Positions 9,610-21,692 of a DNA stretch of 64,000 nt are shown one piece after another. The notes beneath the pieces were generated by a model. It did no database searches and was not told the DNA's origin. It worked only from the letters and a program-made list of their open reading frames with translations. The stretch covers positions 62,001 to 126,000 of the forward strand of contig NZ_RAXT01000003.1 in assembly GCF_003611475.1 (NCBI RefSeq), read 5' to 3'. Made by a program: the position numbers and the translations under genes. Position 1 is the stretch's first letter; each line of letters begins with the position of its first letter. This stretch comes from Acinetobacter rongchengensis. Its GTDB lineage: Bacteria > Pseudomonadota > Gammaproteobacteria > Pseudomonadales > Moraxellaceae.

Positions 9610-11703
9610 ATGAAGCAGCAGTTTCCTCTCAAAAATGTTCAACAAGAAAAACGCATTTTTCGCAGCCGAGTGTTTTTTGCGATTGGAATCGTGTCTTTTT
9701 TTATGTGCCTTCTGGTTTCACGTTATGCTTATTTGCAGATTTTCCATCATCAAGAGTTTAGTGAGGCTTCGGACAAAAACCGTATTCGTTTACAACCGAT
9801 TGCCCCTGCTCGTGGTTATATTTATGATCGCAACGGTATTCTACTTGCAGACAATTACCCAGTTTTTACAGCAACACTTAGCCGAGCAGATGTAGAAGAT
9901 ATTGACGAAACAGTTCAACGTCTGACCCCTATTTTAAATCTTAGTGAAGAAGATATTGATCGTTTTAAGAGTCGAATTAAAACGTCTAAGAAAACAGAAC
10001 GTGTCACCTTAAAACTCAATCTCACTGAAACAGATATTGCACGTTTTAGTGAAATCAAGTTTCAGTTTCCTGGTGTCAATATTGAAACGCAGATGACACG
10101 CTACTACCCACATGGTGAATTATTTGCCCATGTGATTGGTTATGTCGGTCGTATTAACGATAAAGAATTAAAAACAATTGATAAAGACAGTTATGCGGGC
10201 ACTAACCTGATCGGGAAAATTGGTGTTGAAAAATCCTATGAGGATTTATTGCATGGTATGCCAGGTTATGAGTCGATTGAAGCAGATGCACACGGAAATG
10301 TACTCCGTCATTTAGGTCGTAAAGAATCGACTCGCGGCAATGATTTATATCTATCACTAGATTATGGTTTACAAACCATTGCAGCAGAACAACTGAAAGA
10401 TCGCCGTGGAGCAATCGTCGCGATTGACCCACGAACTGGAGAAATTCTTGCTTTAGTCTCAAGCCCTAGTTTTAACCCCAATTTATTTGTTACAGGAATT
10501 GGTACTGCTGACTATAGCGCCTTACGCGATAATTTAGATCAGCCTTTATATAACCGTGCTGTTCAAGGCTCTTACCCACCCGGCTCTACAATTAAACCGA
10601 TGGAAGCTATGGGTGGAATTCATTACAAAACGGTAGACTGGAATACCGCTATTTCTGACCCAGGCTATTTCCATTTACCAGGTGATTCACACAAATTTCG
10701 TGACTGGAAAAAAACTGGTCATGGTAGCGTCAATATGCACAAATCCATTGTCGTGTCTTGCGATACTTATTTTTATATTCTTTCTTATCAAATGGGTATC
10801 GATAAGATGAATGAATGGATGCGTCAATTTGGTTTTGGTGAAAAAACTGGGGTAGATTTACCAAGTGAAAGTACAGGTTTATATCCAAGCCCTGAATGGA
10901 AAATGCGCACTCGAAAAAGCAAATGGCTAAAAGGTGAAACCATTTCAGTCAGTATCGGTCAGGGTGCATTTACAGCAACACCATTACAATTGGCCATGGC
11001 AACTGCAATTACAGCCAACCACGGCGCACATGTGATCCCACATGTATTACGTGAATCTAAAGGTGCTAAAAAGCATCCTGTACTCAATGCACCTACAGGT
11101 AAAATTAATTTCAGTGGGACAGATGCCGATTGGGTCAAAATGCGGGATGCTATGGTCGATGTCATCCAAACAGGTACAGGACGTGGTATTCGTACACCGA
11201 TGTATCAAATTGCAGGTAAAACAGGTACAGCACAGGTTAAAAGTATTGCGCAAGGTAAACGCTATAACGAAGCACTTTTAACTGAACGTCAACTCGATCA
11301 TGGTTTATTTGTCGGTTTCGCACCAGCTGAAAATCCTGAAATCGCTATAGCTGTCATTTGGGAAAATGGTAAACACGGTGGTTCAGCAGCTCAACTTGCA
11401 CGTCCAGTATTTGATTATTGGTTATTAACACGCAAGAAAAAACCATTGGTACCACTGAGCCATCAAATGAGTGGCGGTTTGATGACTGCGGGAATTAAAC
11501 CGGGTGAATTACCGAGTGGCGATGTAACATTATCAGCCAATCCGAATGCTATGCCTAAGCCCAAACCAAATACAGCACCTCAAAATACCGCAACACAGCA
11601 TACAACTCGTACCAATACTGGCAATACCAGCAACTCAACAGCTTCGACACCTACACCGCAAACGACGGCTTCACCAGCAACTCAGGCAGATATTAGTGAA
11701 TAA
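9610..11703 (+). CDS. mrdA: Penicillin-binding protein 2 (elongasome transpeptidase)
   Basis: PBP2 is the transpeptidase of the rod-shape elongation complex and a beta-lactam target. The 697-residue product starts MKQQFPLKNVQQEKRIFRSRVFF, matching the known Acinetobacter PBP2 start; the ATG at 9559 would add 17 residues. There is one transmembrane helix near residues 28-46, then the non-catalytic pedestal with its RGYIYDRNG motif. The transpeptidase domain has the active serine in GSTIKP (Ser326), SCDTYFY and KTGTAQ. The C-terminal 60 or so residues are Thr/Ala/Pro/Asn-rich and look disordered. The usual partner rodA is not next to it; rsmD overlaps its end. Confidence 0.95.
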   Translation: MKQQFPLKNVQQEKRIFRSRVFFAIGIVSFFMCLLVSRYAYLQIFHHQEFSEASDKNRIRLQPIAPARGYIYDRNGILLADNYPVFTATLSRADVEDIDETVQRLTPILNLSEEDIDRFKSRIKTSKKTERVTLKLNLTETDIARFSEIKFQFPGVNIETQMTRYYPHGELFAHVIGYVGRINDKELKTIDKDSYAGTNLIGKIGVEKSYEDLLHGMPGYESIEADAHGNVLRHLGRKESTRGNDLYLSLDYGLQTIAAEQLKDRRGAIVAIDPRTGEILALVSSPSFNPNLFVTGIGTADYSALRDNLDQPLYNRAVQGSYPPGSTIKPMEAMGGIHYKTVDWNTAISDPGYFHLPGDSHKFRDWKKTGHGSVNMHKSIVVSCDTYFYILSYQMGIDKMNEWMRQFGFGEKTGVDLPSESTGLYPSPEWKMRTRKSKWLKGETISVSIGQGAFTATPLQLAMATAITANHGAHVIPHVLRESKGAKKHPVLNAPTGKINFSGTDADWVKMRDAMVDVIQTGTGRGIRTPMYQIAGKTGTAQVKSIAQGKRYNEALLTERQLDHGLFVGFAPAENPEIAIAVIWENGKHGGSAAQLARPVFDYWLLTRKKKPLVPLSHQMSGGLMTAGIKPGELPSGDVTLSANPNAMPKPKPNTAPQNTATQHTTRTNTGNTSNSTASTPTPQTTASPATQADISE

Positions 11704-12256
11704 TAAAGTAAAGAATCAACTACGTATTATTGGTGGAGAATGGAAACGTCGTGTTCTCCCCTTCGCCGATGTTGATGGCTTACGTCCAACACCTGATCGT
11801 GTGCGTGAAACCTTGTTTAATTGGTTAATGTGGGATATTCAAAATGCCAAGGTACTCGACCTCTGCGCAGGCTCAGGTGCACTCGGTTTTGAAGCATTAT
11901 CTCGTGGCGCTCAGCAAGTGATCATGGTTGAACCGAATCCCAAACAAGCTAAAATATTAAAAGAGAACATTCAATTACTGAAAGCTGAAAATTGCCAATT
12001 AAAACAACAAACGGCTCAGCAGACTTTATTGAGTATGAATGAACAATTTGATCTGGTCTTTCTAGATCCACCATATAGCCTTAACTTATGGGAAGAACTC
12101 GCTCAAAAAGTTGATCAATATCTTAAAAATGATGCTTTGATTTATGTAGAAGCAGATCGTGCACTACATCAACTGACTTTACCTGCATCATGGCAACTAC
12201 AAAAACAGACGAGAGCTGGTGTTGTACATGCTGGGCTATTTAAAAAAATAATTTAA
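11696..12256 (+). CDS. rsmD: 16S rRNA (guanine966-N2)-methyltransferase
   Basis: RsmD methylates G966 of 16S rRNA in the small subunit. The reading frame is open far upstream inside mrdA, but conservation begins at QLRIIGGEWKRR. The GTG at 11696 is the likely start and overlaps the mrdA stop by 8 bases, implying translational coupling. Motifs are the RPTPDRVRETLFNWL segment, the SAM-binding LDLCAGSGALGFEALSRGA and the catalytic DPPY (VFLDPPY). Length of 186 residues fits the family. A terminator hairpin follows. Confidence 0.92.
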   Translation: MNNKVKNQLRIIGGEWKRRVLPFADVDGLRPTPDRVRETLFNWLMWDIQNAKVLDLCAGSGALGFEALSRGAQQVIMVEPNPKQAKILKENIQLLKAENCQLKQQTAQQTLLSMNEQFDLVFLDPPYSLNLWEELAQKVDQYLKNDALIYVEADRALHQLTLPASWQLQKQTRAGVVHAGLFKKII

Positions 12257-12302
12257 ATAATTGTTTGAAGAATCAATCTAAAAAATAAATATTTATGCAA
12301 TA

Positions 12303-12328
12303 AAAATGGGCTGTGATAGCCCATTTTT
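12303..12328 (+). terminator. Intrinsic terminator of mrdA-rsmD
   Basis: The perfect stem AAAATGGGCT / AGCCCATTTT (12303-12312 with 12318-12327) has a 5-base loop and T-tract, 47 bases after the rsmD stop. Confidence 0.85.
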
Positions 12329-12360
12329 CACATTAAAACATGCAAATATTGAGTAATATT

Positions 12361-12594
12361 TCAATCTTGTCTATCTCGACGATCTTTATTCCAATCACGA
12401 TGGCCATGATCGTATCGATCATCATCATGCTGATGCTCCCAACGATGTCGATCACTTCGCCCCCAGCGACCATCAGAATCATGTCTATGCTCATGGCGTT
12501 GATCATAACGATCAGGATAATCATCATAAGGGGCAACGATGCATCCTGTGAGAGAAACACCCACTAAACTTAGCAGTAGTACTTTTTTGATCAT
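12361..12594 (-). CDS. Small His/Asp-rich lipoprotein
   Basis: The product has 77 residues. It starts with the lipoprotein signal MIKKVLLLSLVGVSLTGC, cleaved before Cys18. The remainder is almost entirely Asp, His, Arg and Tyr in DR/DH/HR dipeptides, with about 12 histidines and 17 aspartates in 59 residues. This composition suggests metal binding or an unstructured envelope linker; I do not recognise a named family. A long open frame also exists on the opposite strand here, but only this one has a signal peptide and a plausible start. It is monocistronic. Confidence 0.65.
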   Translation of the reverse strand: MIKKVLLLSLVGVSLTGCIVAPYDDYPDRYDQRHEHRHDSDGRWGRSDRHRWEHQHDDDRYDHGHRDWNKDRRDRQD

Positions 12595-12732
12595 GGCTGA
12601 ACATCCTATTCGACGAATAGGTCTACTTTAATGAAAGAGGATGAATATCAATGCAAGCTTATGTTTCAAGTTGTAGAACATTCATCATTTTTTATCCATG
12701 ATTGAAAAGTTATAAATATGATTATTTACAAA

Positions 12733-13296
12733 TTAATAAGTTAAAGTTCGAACCCAATACAACCGTAATAGCTGACCACGATCATAAGGAAAACTCGAAA
12801 TATATTCATAACCTAGCTTATTTAAAGCATTAATTTTAAATTCCATACCATACCCAAAGGAAATGGTTAATTCAGTGCCACTGCTATTTGTATTGGTTGG
12901 GTTTAACAACGTATTTTTCAGTTGTTGCATGTTATATGCGGTGTAATTGAAAATTCTCAGTCGATCATTTTCATAAAATTGATTGTTCAGAATTGAATAG
13001 TCCATTACTTGTTGATCATGTTCTTCAGCAAGTTTTTTCTGTTCAGTTGCTTGTTCAAAAAAATCATTTTTTTGTTGTTCATTTATATTATTGCTTAGGC
13101 TATTTTCATGTGTTTGGATATTAAATAGCGCTTCTTGTTCAAACTCAGGTAGTGCTTCAGTCACCTTGTTATTGATATAAATAAATTGTTGGTTGGGCTC
13201 TAAAGTCGATTCTTGATCTACAAACAACATATCAGCTGCATAACCCTGCCCGATCATAATAAAAGACAGGACTAAGCTATATGTGATACTTTTCAT
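12733..13296 (-). CDS. Secreted protein of unknown function
   Basis: The product of 187 residues has a signal peptide MKSITYSLVLSFIMIGQGYAA. The mature N-terminal half is rich in Gln, Asn and Glu (helical, QEALFNIQTHENSLSNNINEQQKNDFFEQATEQKK). The C-terminal third is beta-like (GTELTISFGYGMEFKINALNKLGYEYISS, then QLLRLYWVRTLTY). Ending in alternating aromatic residues suggests an outer-membrane or surface strand, but the protein is too short for an ordinary porin. I do not recognise it. Confidence 0.55.
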   Translation of the reverse strand: MKSITYSLVLSFIMIGQGYAADMLFVDQESTLEPNQQFIYINNKVTEALPEFEQEALFNIQTHENSLSNNINEQQKNDFFEQATEQKKLAEEHDQQVMDYSILNNQFYENDRLRIFNYTAYNMQQLKNTLLNPTNTNSSGTELTISFGYGMEFKINALNKLGYEYISSFPYDRGQLLRLYWVRTLTY

Positions 13297-13529
13297 TTGA
13301 ATTTCATCTTGTTAAAGACAAGTTTTTAAAATATAGCACAATTATAATTTTAAATAAGATGCAGTCATATAAATCGGTTTATTTTAGTGATCTATCTTTT
13401 AATCTTCATAGCGATGCTTGTTTTAACGCTTGTATCAATCAAAAAAATTCTCATATTGGTAATATAATAGAATTTCTTATATATCAGTATGATAAAAACA
13501 ATAGATATATTCACAACAGGCTTTCAATC

Positions 13530-13660
13530 ATGACAATACCTAGTCAAATTGTTATTGTCACTGGCCGTGCATGTGGTATGGACTCAGCATTACCCACACA
13601 CTAATTCACAAAGGTGCTCGAGTTGTTGTGTACTATTTCAATTTTACTGATGCTGTATGA
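13530..13660 (+). pseudogene. Remnant of a short-chain dehydrogenase N-terminus
   Basis: An ATG at 13530 begins TIPSQIVIVTGRACGMDSAL, which is the start of an SDR Rossmann fold (VTGxxxGxGxAL) with the glycines partly lost. The frame hits a stop at about 13602. After a frameshift near 13588 the next frame continues HTLIHKGARVVVYYFNF, the second strand of the same fold, and then stops at 13658. No further SDR sequence follows. This is best read as a decayed 5-prime fragment of a dehydrogenase gene. Confidence 0.6.
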
Positions 13661-13772
13661 ATGGTTTTCATGGTCACGTGTAGTGATGAGTCAAAACTGA
13701 ATTGTTGATAGTTGAAAGTGGTTTAGTGAAAAGTTGATTTATTTAAATCTTTTCAACATTCATTTCAAAATC

Positions 13773-13801
13773 AAAAAATGGGAGTCAATTGACTCCCATT
13801 T
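13773..13801 (-). terminator. Intrinsic terminator of sucCD
   Basis: The perfect 11-bp stem AAATGGGAGTC / GACTCCCATTT (13776-13786 with 13791-13801) around AATT is followed on the minus strand by six U. It lies 27 bases after the sucD stop. Confidence 0.9.
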
Positions 13802-13827
13802 CTGTATTGAATTTAAAACGCTATGTT

Positions 13828-14718
13828 TTAAACTAAACCTTTACTTTTCAATACTTCATGCATAGTTGAACCAAGTTCAGCAGGGCTACGAGTGTAAGCC
13901 ATTCCCGCTCTTTCAAATGCAGCGAATTTCTCTTCAGCAGTACCTTGACCACCAGAAATAATCGCACCTGCGTGACCCATACGTTTGCCTTTAGGTGCAG
14001 TTACACCAGCGATGTAACCCACTACAGGCTTAGTCACGTTAGATTTGATATATTCAGCAGCTTCTTCTTCTGCTGTACCACCAATCTCACCGATCATGAT
14101 GATCGCTTCAGTTTGTGGATCTTCTTGGAATAATTTTAAGCAGTCAATTTGGTTCATACCTGGAATTGGGTCACCACCGATACCGATACACGTTGACTGA
14201 CCTAAACCAAGTTTAGTGGTTTGCGCAACAGCTTCATATGTCAATGTACCAGAACGAGAGATAATCCCGATTTTACCCGGTTGATGAATATGGCCTGGCA
14301 TAATACCGATCTTACATTCACCCGGTGTGATAATTCCTGGGCAGTTAGGACCGATTAAACGTGCATTATTACCATACGTTTCAAGGTAACGTTTAGCTTT
14401 CAGCATATCTAAAGTAGGTACGCCTTCTGTAATCACAACAATCAGCTCAACACCTGCGTCAATTGCTTCAATTACAGAGTCTAAAACAAACGGTGCAGGT
14501 ACATAAATTGATGTTGCATTCGCACCTGTTTCTTTTACTGCTTCACGCATAGTATTGAAAACGGGTAAACCAATATGGGTTTGACCACCTTTACCTGGTG
14601 TTACACCACCCACAACTTTTGTGCCGTATGCAATTGCTTGCTCAGAATGGAAAGTACCATTCTTACCAGTGAAACCTTGTACCAATACTTTTGTGTCTTT
14701 ATTTACTAATACGCTCAT
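13828..14718 (-). CDS. sucD: Succinyl-CoA synthetase alpha subunit
   Basis: SucD binds CoA and carries the phosphorylated histidine of succinyl-CoA synthetase, the substrate-level phosphorylation step of the TCA cycle. The 296-residue protein shows the CoA-binding [15 protein letters not shown] near the N-terminus, the central [17 protein letters not shown], and the active-site [10 protein letters not shown] with the phospho-histidine near residue 248. It starts 12 bp after sucC and is the last gene of the block. Confidence 0.97.
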   Translation of the reverse strand: MSVLVNKDTKVLVQGFTGKNGTFHSEQAIAYGTKVVGGVTPGKGGQTHIGLPVFNTMREAVKETGANATSIYVPAPFVLDSVIEAIDAGVELIVVITEGVPTLDMLKAKRYLETYGNNARLIGPNCPGIITPGECKIGIMPGHIHQPGKIGIISRSGTLTYEAVAQTTKLGLGQSTCIGIGGDPIPGMNQIDCLKLFQEDPQTEAIIMIGEIGGTAEEEAAEYIKSNVTKPVVGYIAGVTAPKGKRMGHAGAIISGGQGTAEEKFAAFERAGMAYTRSPAELGSTMHEVLKSKGLV

Positions 14719-14730
14719 GATTGATACTCC

Positions 14731-15897
14731 TTACGCTTTCACTGCAGCAACAATTTTTTCTGCGGCATCAGCCAAACCATTCGCAGAAATTAATTTTAAA
14801 CCTGATTCATCAAGTAATTTTGCACCTAACTCAGCATTGTTCCCTTCTAAACGAACAACCACTGGTACAGTAACATTTACTTCTTGAACCGCTGCAATAA
14901 TTGCTTCCGCAATCATGTCACAACGTACAATACCGCCAAAGATATTGATCAGAACGCCTTGTACTGAAGAGTCAGAAAGAATAATTTTGAACGCTTCAAT
15001 TACGCGGTCTTTAGTTGCACCACCACCTACGTCAAGGAAGTTTGCAGGCTGTCCACCATACAGCTTGATGATGTCCATGGTTGCCATTGCAAGACCAGCA
15101 CCATTCACCATACAACCAATGTTGCCTTCAAGTGCAACATAGTTCAGGTCAAATTCAGATGCTTTTAACTCACGCTCATTCTCTTGAGATTTATCACGCA
15201 TTGCTGCGATCTCAGGTAAACGATACAACGCATTTGAGTCGATACCCACTTTGGCATCTACACACAGGATGTCGCCATTTTCACGAACTGAAAGTGGATT
15301 AATTTCAAATAAAGCAAAATCATTGTCGATAAATGCTTGATATGCAGCTGTCATGATTGTTACAAATTGGTTGATTTGCTTGTCTTTTAAGCCCAATTGG
15401 AATGCAACATCACGCGCTTGGAATGGAAGTAATCCAACCAATGGATCTACTTCAACTTTGATAATTTTTTCAGGTGTTTCTTCTGCAACTTTTTCAATTT
15501 CAACACCGCCTTCAGTCGATGCCATAAAAGTCACACGACGGCTTGAACGATCAACAACCGCACCGAGGTATAATTCACGTTCTACAGGATACACGTCTTC
15601 ACAAACAAGAATGCTATTTACAGGTTGACCATTTGCGTCTGTTTGATAAGTAACTAAACGAGTACCTAGAAGATTTTTTGCATACTCAGCTGCTTCTTCT
15701 TTAGATTTAACAACTTTTACGCCACCAGCTTTACCACGTCCACCAGCATGAACTTGTGCCTTCATGACAGCGAATTTACCTTCAATTTGATCAAAGGCTG
15801 CTGCTGCTTCTTCTGGTGTTGTAATCAAAATGCCTTCTTGAACTGGCATACCATATTTTTTTAACAGCGCTTTCGCTTGATACTCATGTAAATTCAT
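14731..15897 (-). CDS. sucC: Succinyl-CoA synthetase beta subunit
   Basis: SucC is the ATP-grasp subunit that binds nucleotide and succinate and pairs with SucD. Its 388 residues equal the E. coli length. It begins [19 protein letters not shown], has [16 protein letters not shown] in the ATP-grasp region, FEINPLSV with a magnesium ligand, and the C-terminal [16 protein letters not shown] loop. It is separated from lpd upstream by 166 bp holding two hairpins, so sucCD may be transcribed partly by itself. Confidence 0.97.
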   Translation of the reverse strand: MNLHEYQAKALLKKYGMPVQEGILITTPEEAAAAFDQIEGKFAVMKAQVHAGGRGKAGGVKVVKSKEEAAEYAKNLLGTRLVTYQTDANGQPVNSILVCEDVYPVERELYLGAVVDRSSRRVTFMASTEGGVEIEKVAEETPEKIIKVEVDPLVGLLPFQARDVAFQLGLKDKQINQFVTIMTAAYQAFIDNDFALFEINPLSVRENGDILCVDAKVGIDSNALYRLPEIAAMRDKSQENERELKASEFDLNYVALEGNIGCMVNGAGLAMATMDIIKLYGGQPANFLDVGGGATKDRVIEAFKIILSDSSVQGVLINIFGGIVRCDMIAEAIIAAVQEVNVTVPVVVRLEGNNAELGAKLLDESGLKLISANGLADAAEKIVAAVKA

Positions 15898-15997
15898 TTT
15901 TTACCTTTTACTACTTTTCACATTGTTATGACACACCAATAATTAGACATCCATCTCACTAACTATTAGCATTTATTAAAATTTGTTTTTCTACCTG

Positions 15998-16029
15998 TAG
16001 ACAATGATTCAGCACTGAATCATTGTCTA
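15998..16029. repeat. Perfect 14-bp inverted repeat between lpd and sucC
   Basis: TAGACAATGATTCA (15998-16011) and its exact complement (16016-16029) enclose GCAC. The hairpin lies immediately downstream of the lpd terminator on the minus strand, without a following U-run, so it is not a simple terminator. It could stabilise the 3-prime end, act as an operator for sucCD, or be a mobile repeat. Confidence 0.8.
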
Positions 16030-16034
16030 AATCC

Positions 16035-16060
16035 AAAAGAGCGGTCGAAACCGCTCTTTT
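16035..16060 (-). terminator. Intrinsic terminator after lpd
   Basis: The 11-bp stem AAAAGAGCGGT / ACCGCTCTTTT has a CGAA-type loop, 4 bases after the lpd stop. On the minus strand the U-run is short, so termination may be partial. Confidence 0.75.
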
Positions 16061-16063
16061 ATT

Positions 16064-17548
<1,485 letters not shown>

Positions 17549-17576
17549 TCACAAGTCTTAAACTATCTATTTCAAC

Positions 17577-17623
17577 TCGTGAAAGCCCCCCTCTGACAAA
17601 GGGGGATTTAGGGGGATTTTTAA
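17577..17623. repeat. Dispersed hairpin repeat (GGGTTAGGGG type)
   Basis: A CCCCC... / ...GGGGG stem (about 17586-17605) is followed by ATTTAGGGGGATTTTT. The same layout of pyrimidine-purine stem plus TTAGGGG tail recurs near 51378 and 53198, so this is one copy of a dispersed intergenic element. It lies between sucB and lpd. Confidence 0.65.
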
Positions 17624-17631
17624 GTATTAAA

Positions 17632-18843
17632 TTATAGGTCAAGGATAAGTTTAGCAGGCTCTTCAAGTAACTCTTTAACGGTTACCAAGAAACCTACAGC
17701 TTCTTTACCATCAATCATACGATGGTCATAAGAAAGCGCTAAGTACATCATTGGAAGAATTTCAACTTGACCATTTACAGCCATAGGACGCTCTTGGATT
17801 TTGTGCATACCTAAAATTGCAGTTTGTGGTTGGTTCAAAATCGGTGTTGAAAGTAATGAACCAAAAGTACCACCATTGGTAATTGTGAATGTACCACCTG
17901 TCATATCTTCGATAGACAATTTACCTTCACGCGCTTTAGCAGCATATGCAGCAATACCAGATTCAACTTCAGCATAGTTCATACGATCTGTATCACGTAA
18001 TACAGGAACCACTAAACCACGATCAGAAGAAACAGCAACACCAATGTCATAATAACCGTGATAAACGATATCATCACCATCAATTGAAGCATTTACAGCA
18101 GGATAGCGTTTAAGCGCTTCAGTCACTGCTTTAACGAAGAATGACATGAAGCCTAAACGAGCACCATGACGTTTTTCGAAAGCATCTTTATATTGCTTAC
18201 GCATTTCCATGACTGGCTTCATGTTCACTTCGTTAAACGTCGTTAACATTGCAGTTTGCTGAGTAGCAGCAAGAAGACGCTCAGCAACACGCTTACGTAA
18301 ACGTGTCATTGGAACGCGTTTTTCAATACGTTCACCTACAGCCACGCTCAATGGTGTTACATTTGCTGCTGGTTTCGCTTGATGATTTGCAACATCTTCT
18401 TTCGTGATGCGACCACCACGACCAGTACCATCTACATCAGCAGCAGAAATACCTGTTTCTGTTAATGCTTTACGCACTGCAGGAGCTTGATCTTGTACTT
18501 GAGCACGTTCTACGACTGGTGCAGCACCCGCTTCAGTTTGTGAAGAAGCTTGTTCAACTTTTTGTTCGCTTTGAACAGATTGAGTTTGAGCAGCACCTGA
18601 AACAGCACCCTCTTCAAACATCGCAATCACTTCAGAAGAAAGAACCGTATCACCTTCATTTTTGATGATTGCAGAAATTGAACCATCAGCAGGAGCAACA
18701 ACCTCTAAAACAACTTTATCTGTTTCAATATCACAGATCACTTCATCACGTGAAACAGCTTCACCTGGTTGTTTGTGCCAAGTTGCAATTGTTCCGTCAG
18801 CAACTGACTCTGGAAATACCGGTGCTTTAATTTCGGTTGCCAT
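17632..18843 (-). CDS. sucB: 2-Oxoglutarate dehydrogenase E2 (dihydrolipoyl succinyltransferase)
   Basis: SucB forms the core of the 2-oxoglutarate dehydrogenase complex and transfers succinyl groups from lipoamide to CoA. The 403-residue protein has one N-terminal lipoyl domain with the modified lysine in [10 protein letters not shown] (Lys43), and an Ala/Gln/Glu-rich linker (about 80-110). The peripheral-subunit-binding domain follows ([29 protein letters not shown]). The catalytic domain ends with [13 protein letters not shown] containing the active histidine. Its ATG shares one base with the sucA stop (TAATG), giving translational coupling. Confidence 0.97.
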   Translation of the reverse strand: MATEIKAPVFPESVADGTIATWHKQPGEAVSRDEVICDIETDKVVLEVVAPADGSISAIIKNEGDTVLSSEVIAMFEEGAVSGAAQTQSVQSEQKVEQASSQTEAGAAPVVERAQVQDQAPAVRKALTETGISAADVDGTGRGGRITKEDVANHQAKPAANVTPLSVAVGERIEKRVPMTRLRKRVAERLLAATQQTAMLTTFNEVNMKPVMEMRKQYKDAFEKRHGARLGFMSFFVKAVTEALKRYPAVNASIDGDDIVYHGYYDIGVAVSSDRGLVVPVLRDTDRMNYAEVESGIAAYAAKAREGKLSIEDMTGGTFTITNGGTFGSLLSTPILNQPQTAILGMHKIQERPMAVNGQVEILPMMYLALSYDHRMIDGKEAVGFLVTVKELLEEPAKLILDL

Positions 18844-21692
18844 TATTTAGTTTCTCCTGATTGATCAGCTACGATCGCAAGTGCGTCATTCACGAGCTGA
18901 GCTTGTTGTTTTGCATGTAAATATGGTGAACCACAAGCCGGTGCAGCAGAAGCATCACGACCTGCATAACTAATGCGAATTTGTTTACCAGAACTCATTA
19001 CACCTTCATATAAACGAGGCGCGATGAATAACCAAGCACCTTGGTTCTTCGGCTCTTCTTGACACCAAACAAGCTCTTGAATGTTCGGATAAGTCGCAAG
19101 AACTTCAGCAATGCGTTTTTCTGGGAATGGATACAACTGTTCAACACGTACAATTGCAACGTTCAAATTCTCTTCACGACGTTTTTCAAGTAAATCGTAA
19201 TAAACTTTACCGCCACAAAGCACCAAACGTGTTACATCAGCTTTGTTGATTTGATCCACTTCATCAATCACAGTCTGGAATGAACCAGTTGCGAGCTCTT
19301 CTAAAGTAGACGTTGCTAATTTATGACGAAGTAACGATTTCGGTGACATGACGATCATTGGTTTACGAATTGGGCGAATCGCCTGACGACGCATTGCATG
19401 GAAAATCTGTGCAGGCGTAGTCGGTGTGATCACTTGCATATTGTCTTCCGCACAAAGCTGTAAGAAACGCTCTAAACGTGCTGAAGAATGCTCAGGACCT
19501 TGCCCCTCATAACCATGCGGAAGAAGCAATGTTAAACCACAAACACGTTCCCACTTGGTCTCACCAGATGAAATAAATTGGTCAATTACCACTTGCGCAC
19601 AGTTTGCGAAGTCACCAAATTGAGCTTCCCAAATGATCAAGCTTTTTGGCAATGTCGTTGCATAACCATATTCAAAAGCAAGCACCGCCATTTCTGACAA
19701 TAATGAGTCATAAACTGCAGTACGAGGCTGGTTTTCTTTGATATGGCACAATGGAATATAAACAGAACCATCAACTTGGTTATGTAATTTTGCATGACGG
19801 TGTGAGAAAGTACCACGACCAACGTCTTCACCCGTCAAACGAACCAAATAACCATCATCAAGGATCGTTGCATACGCTAAAACTTCTGCAGCACCCCAGT
19901 TTAATGGCATTTCACCCGTTTGCATTTTCAAACGATCATCAATCACTTTTGCAACTTGACGTTGCATCACGAAGCCTTCAGGAAGCTCACGCATTTTTAC
20001 GCCAAGCTCTTTCAAGCGCTCGATTGGGAATGTTGTATCCCAAACGTCTGTATATTCATGCCCTAAATAAGGCTTCCAATCTACAAACATTTTTTCATTT
20101 GGTTCAAGCACTAAAGCATTCGCAACATGGTTACCTGCTTCAAGATCTTCACGATATTTTTCAACCAAAGCATCTGCATCTGCACGATCTAATACTTTCT
20201 CTTGTACCAATTGATCTGCATACAAGGTACGTGTAGTCGCTTTTTTATTGATGACTTGATACATCATTGGTTGTGTTGCTGCTGGTTCGTCTGCTTCGTT
20301 ATGACCACGACGACGATAACAGAACATATCAATCACAACATCTTTACGGAATGTATGACGGAAATCATGTGCCAATTGAGCAACAAATAAAACAGCTTCA
20401 GGATCATCACCATTTACATGGAAAATAGGCGCCTGAATCATTTTTGCAATATCGGTACAGTATTCTGTAGAACGCGCATCACGTGGATCAGATGTAGTAA
20501 AACCAACTTGGTTATTTACAACGATATGAACCGTACCACCTACGGTATAACCACGCGTTTGTGACATTTGGAAGGTTTCTTGGTTTACACCTTGACCTGC
20601 AAATGCAGCATCACCATGCACAATGATTGGTAATACATCATCACCACCAATATCTTTACGGCGTACTTGACGAGCACGTACAGAACCTTCAACCACAGGC
20701 CCTACGATTTCTAAGTGCGATGGGTTAAATGCCAATGCCAAGTGAACTTCACCACCTGGAGTCATCACATTTGAAGAAAAACCTTGATGGTATTTAACGT
20801 CACCTGAACCTTTTTTATTCAGTGATTTACCTTCAAACTCACCAAATAAGTCAGCAGGGTTTTTACCCATAATGTTGACAAGTAAGTTTAAACGACCACG
20901 GTGTGGCATACCAATCACGACTTCTTTACAACCTACAGCGCCTGCACGTTGAATAAGTTCGTTTACCATTGGAATAAAAGATTCACCACCTTCCACACCA
21001 AAACGTTTTGCACCAACGTATTTATTGCCAAGGAATTTTTCTAAACCTTCAGCAGCGGTTAAACGCTCAAGCACATGTTTCTTTTGATCAGCAGAGAAAT
21101 TGAATTGACCGCGAGCGCTTTCAAGACGTTGTTGAATCCAGCGTTTTTCTTTGGTATCAACAATATGCATATACTCAGTACCAATAGAAGCACAATATGT
21201 TGCTTCCATTGCATTGACCATTTCGCCTAAAGTTGCTTCAGATTTGCCAATTGCAAGATTGCCTGCATTAAATACAGTGTCTAAGTCCGACTTGGTTAAT
21301 CCATGTGCTGCAAGATCTAAATCAGGCACATCTTCACGCTTAGCCAAACCGAGTGGATCAAGTTTTGCTTTTTGATGACCACGGTTACGGTATGCAGCAA
21401 TCAGTTGTAATACACCAATTTGACGACGTTCATGCTCAGTACTTACTTCACTTTGCACAACAGGCTGAATACGATTTGAATTACGACCTAGTAATAAGAA
21501 TTGCTCACGAATATTTCCGTGCGGTTGATCACCTTTAGGGAATTTATCGAAATATTGACGCCAATCCTCACCTACTGAGGTTGGAGAAGAAAGGTACTGT
21601 TCGTAAAGCTCTTCAATATACGCTGCGCTATCAGCGGAAAGTTCAGTGTCAAGACGCAGTGCGTCAGCAACTTCTTGCATTTGTGGACCCAT
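18843..21692 (-). CDS. sucA: 2-Oxoglutarate dehydrogenase E1
   Basis: SucA is the thiamine-diphosphate-dependent decarboxylase of the complex. The 949 residues include the N-terminal [19 protein letters not shown] docking region, the [17 protein letters not shown] segment, the ThDP-binding GDAAFAGQG...NNQVGFTTS, and the C-terminal [23 protein letters not shown] loop. An internal ATG four codons downstream (MQEVADAL) is an equally good start and fits Acinetobacter homologues better. It is the first gene of the sucAB unit, with a 562-bp spacer to sdhB. Confidence 0.97.
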   Translation of the reverse strand: MGPQMQEVADALRLDTELSADSAAYIEELYEQYLSSPTSVGEDWRQYFDKFPKGDQPHGNIREQFLLLGRNSNRIQPVVQSEVSTEHERRQIGVLQLIAAYRNRGHQKAKLDPLGLAKREDVPDLDLAAHGLTKSDLDTVFNAGNLAIGKSEATLGEMVNAMEATYCASIGTEYMHIVDTKEKRWIQQRLESARGQFNFSADQKKHVLERLTAAEGLEKFLGNKYVGAKRFGVEGGESFIPMVNELIQRAGAVGCKEVVIGMPHRGRLNLLVNIMGKNPADLFGEFEGKSLNKKGSGDVKYHQGFSSNVMTPGGEVHLALAFNPSHLEIVGPVVEGSVRARQVRRKDIGGDDVLPIIVHGDAAFAGQGVNQETFQMSQTRGYTVGGTVHIVVNNQVGFTTSDPRDARSTEYCTDIAKMIQAPIFHVNGDDPEAVLFVAQLAHDFRHTFRKDVVIDMFCYRRRGHNEADEPAATQPMMYQVINKKATTRTLYADQLVQEKVLDRADADALVEKYREDLEAGNHVANALVLEPNEKMFVDWKPYLGHEYTDVWDTTFPIERLKELGVKMRELPEGFVMQRQVAKVIDDRLKMQTGEMPLNWGAAEVLAYATILDDGYLVRLTGEDVGRGTFSHRHAKLHNQVDGSVYIPLCHIKENQPRTAVYDSLLSEMAVLAFEYGYATTLPKSLIIWEAQFGDFANCAQVVIDQFISSGETKWERVCGLTLLLPHGYEGQGPEHSSARLERFLQLCAEDNMQVITPTTPAQIFHAMRRQAIRPIRKPMIVMSPKSLLRHKLATSTLEELATGSFQTVIDEVDQINKADVTRLVLCGGKVYYDLLEKRREENLNVAIVRVEQLYPFPEKRIAEVLATYPNIQELVWCQEEPKNQGAWLFIAPRLYEGVMSSGKQIRISYAGRDASAAPACGSPYLHAKQQAQLVNDALAIVADQSGETK

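Noticed and set aside
12340-12567. Open frames on both strands over the His/Asp-rich lipoprotein gene
   Set aside because: The other frames are mirror products of a biased codon repeat; only the minus-strand frame at 12361-12594 has a signal peptide and lipobox.
13359-13529. Upstream part of the open frame leading into the SDR remnant
   Set aside because: The translation before the ATG at 13530 has no SDR-like or other recognisable sequence.
13605-13772. Possible Aar-type small RNA next to sucD
   Set aside because: I recall an Acinetobacter small RNA encoded near sucD, but I see no terminator other than that of sucCD and no promoter that would support a call here.
19751-20236. 161-codon plus-strand frame inside sucA
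   Set aside because: Antisense shadow of a well-conserved coding region; His/Leu/Gln-rich translation without family pattern.
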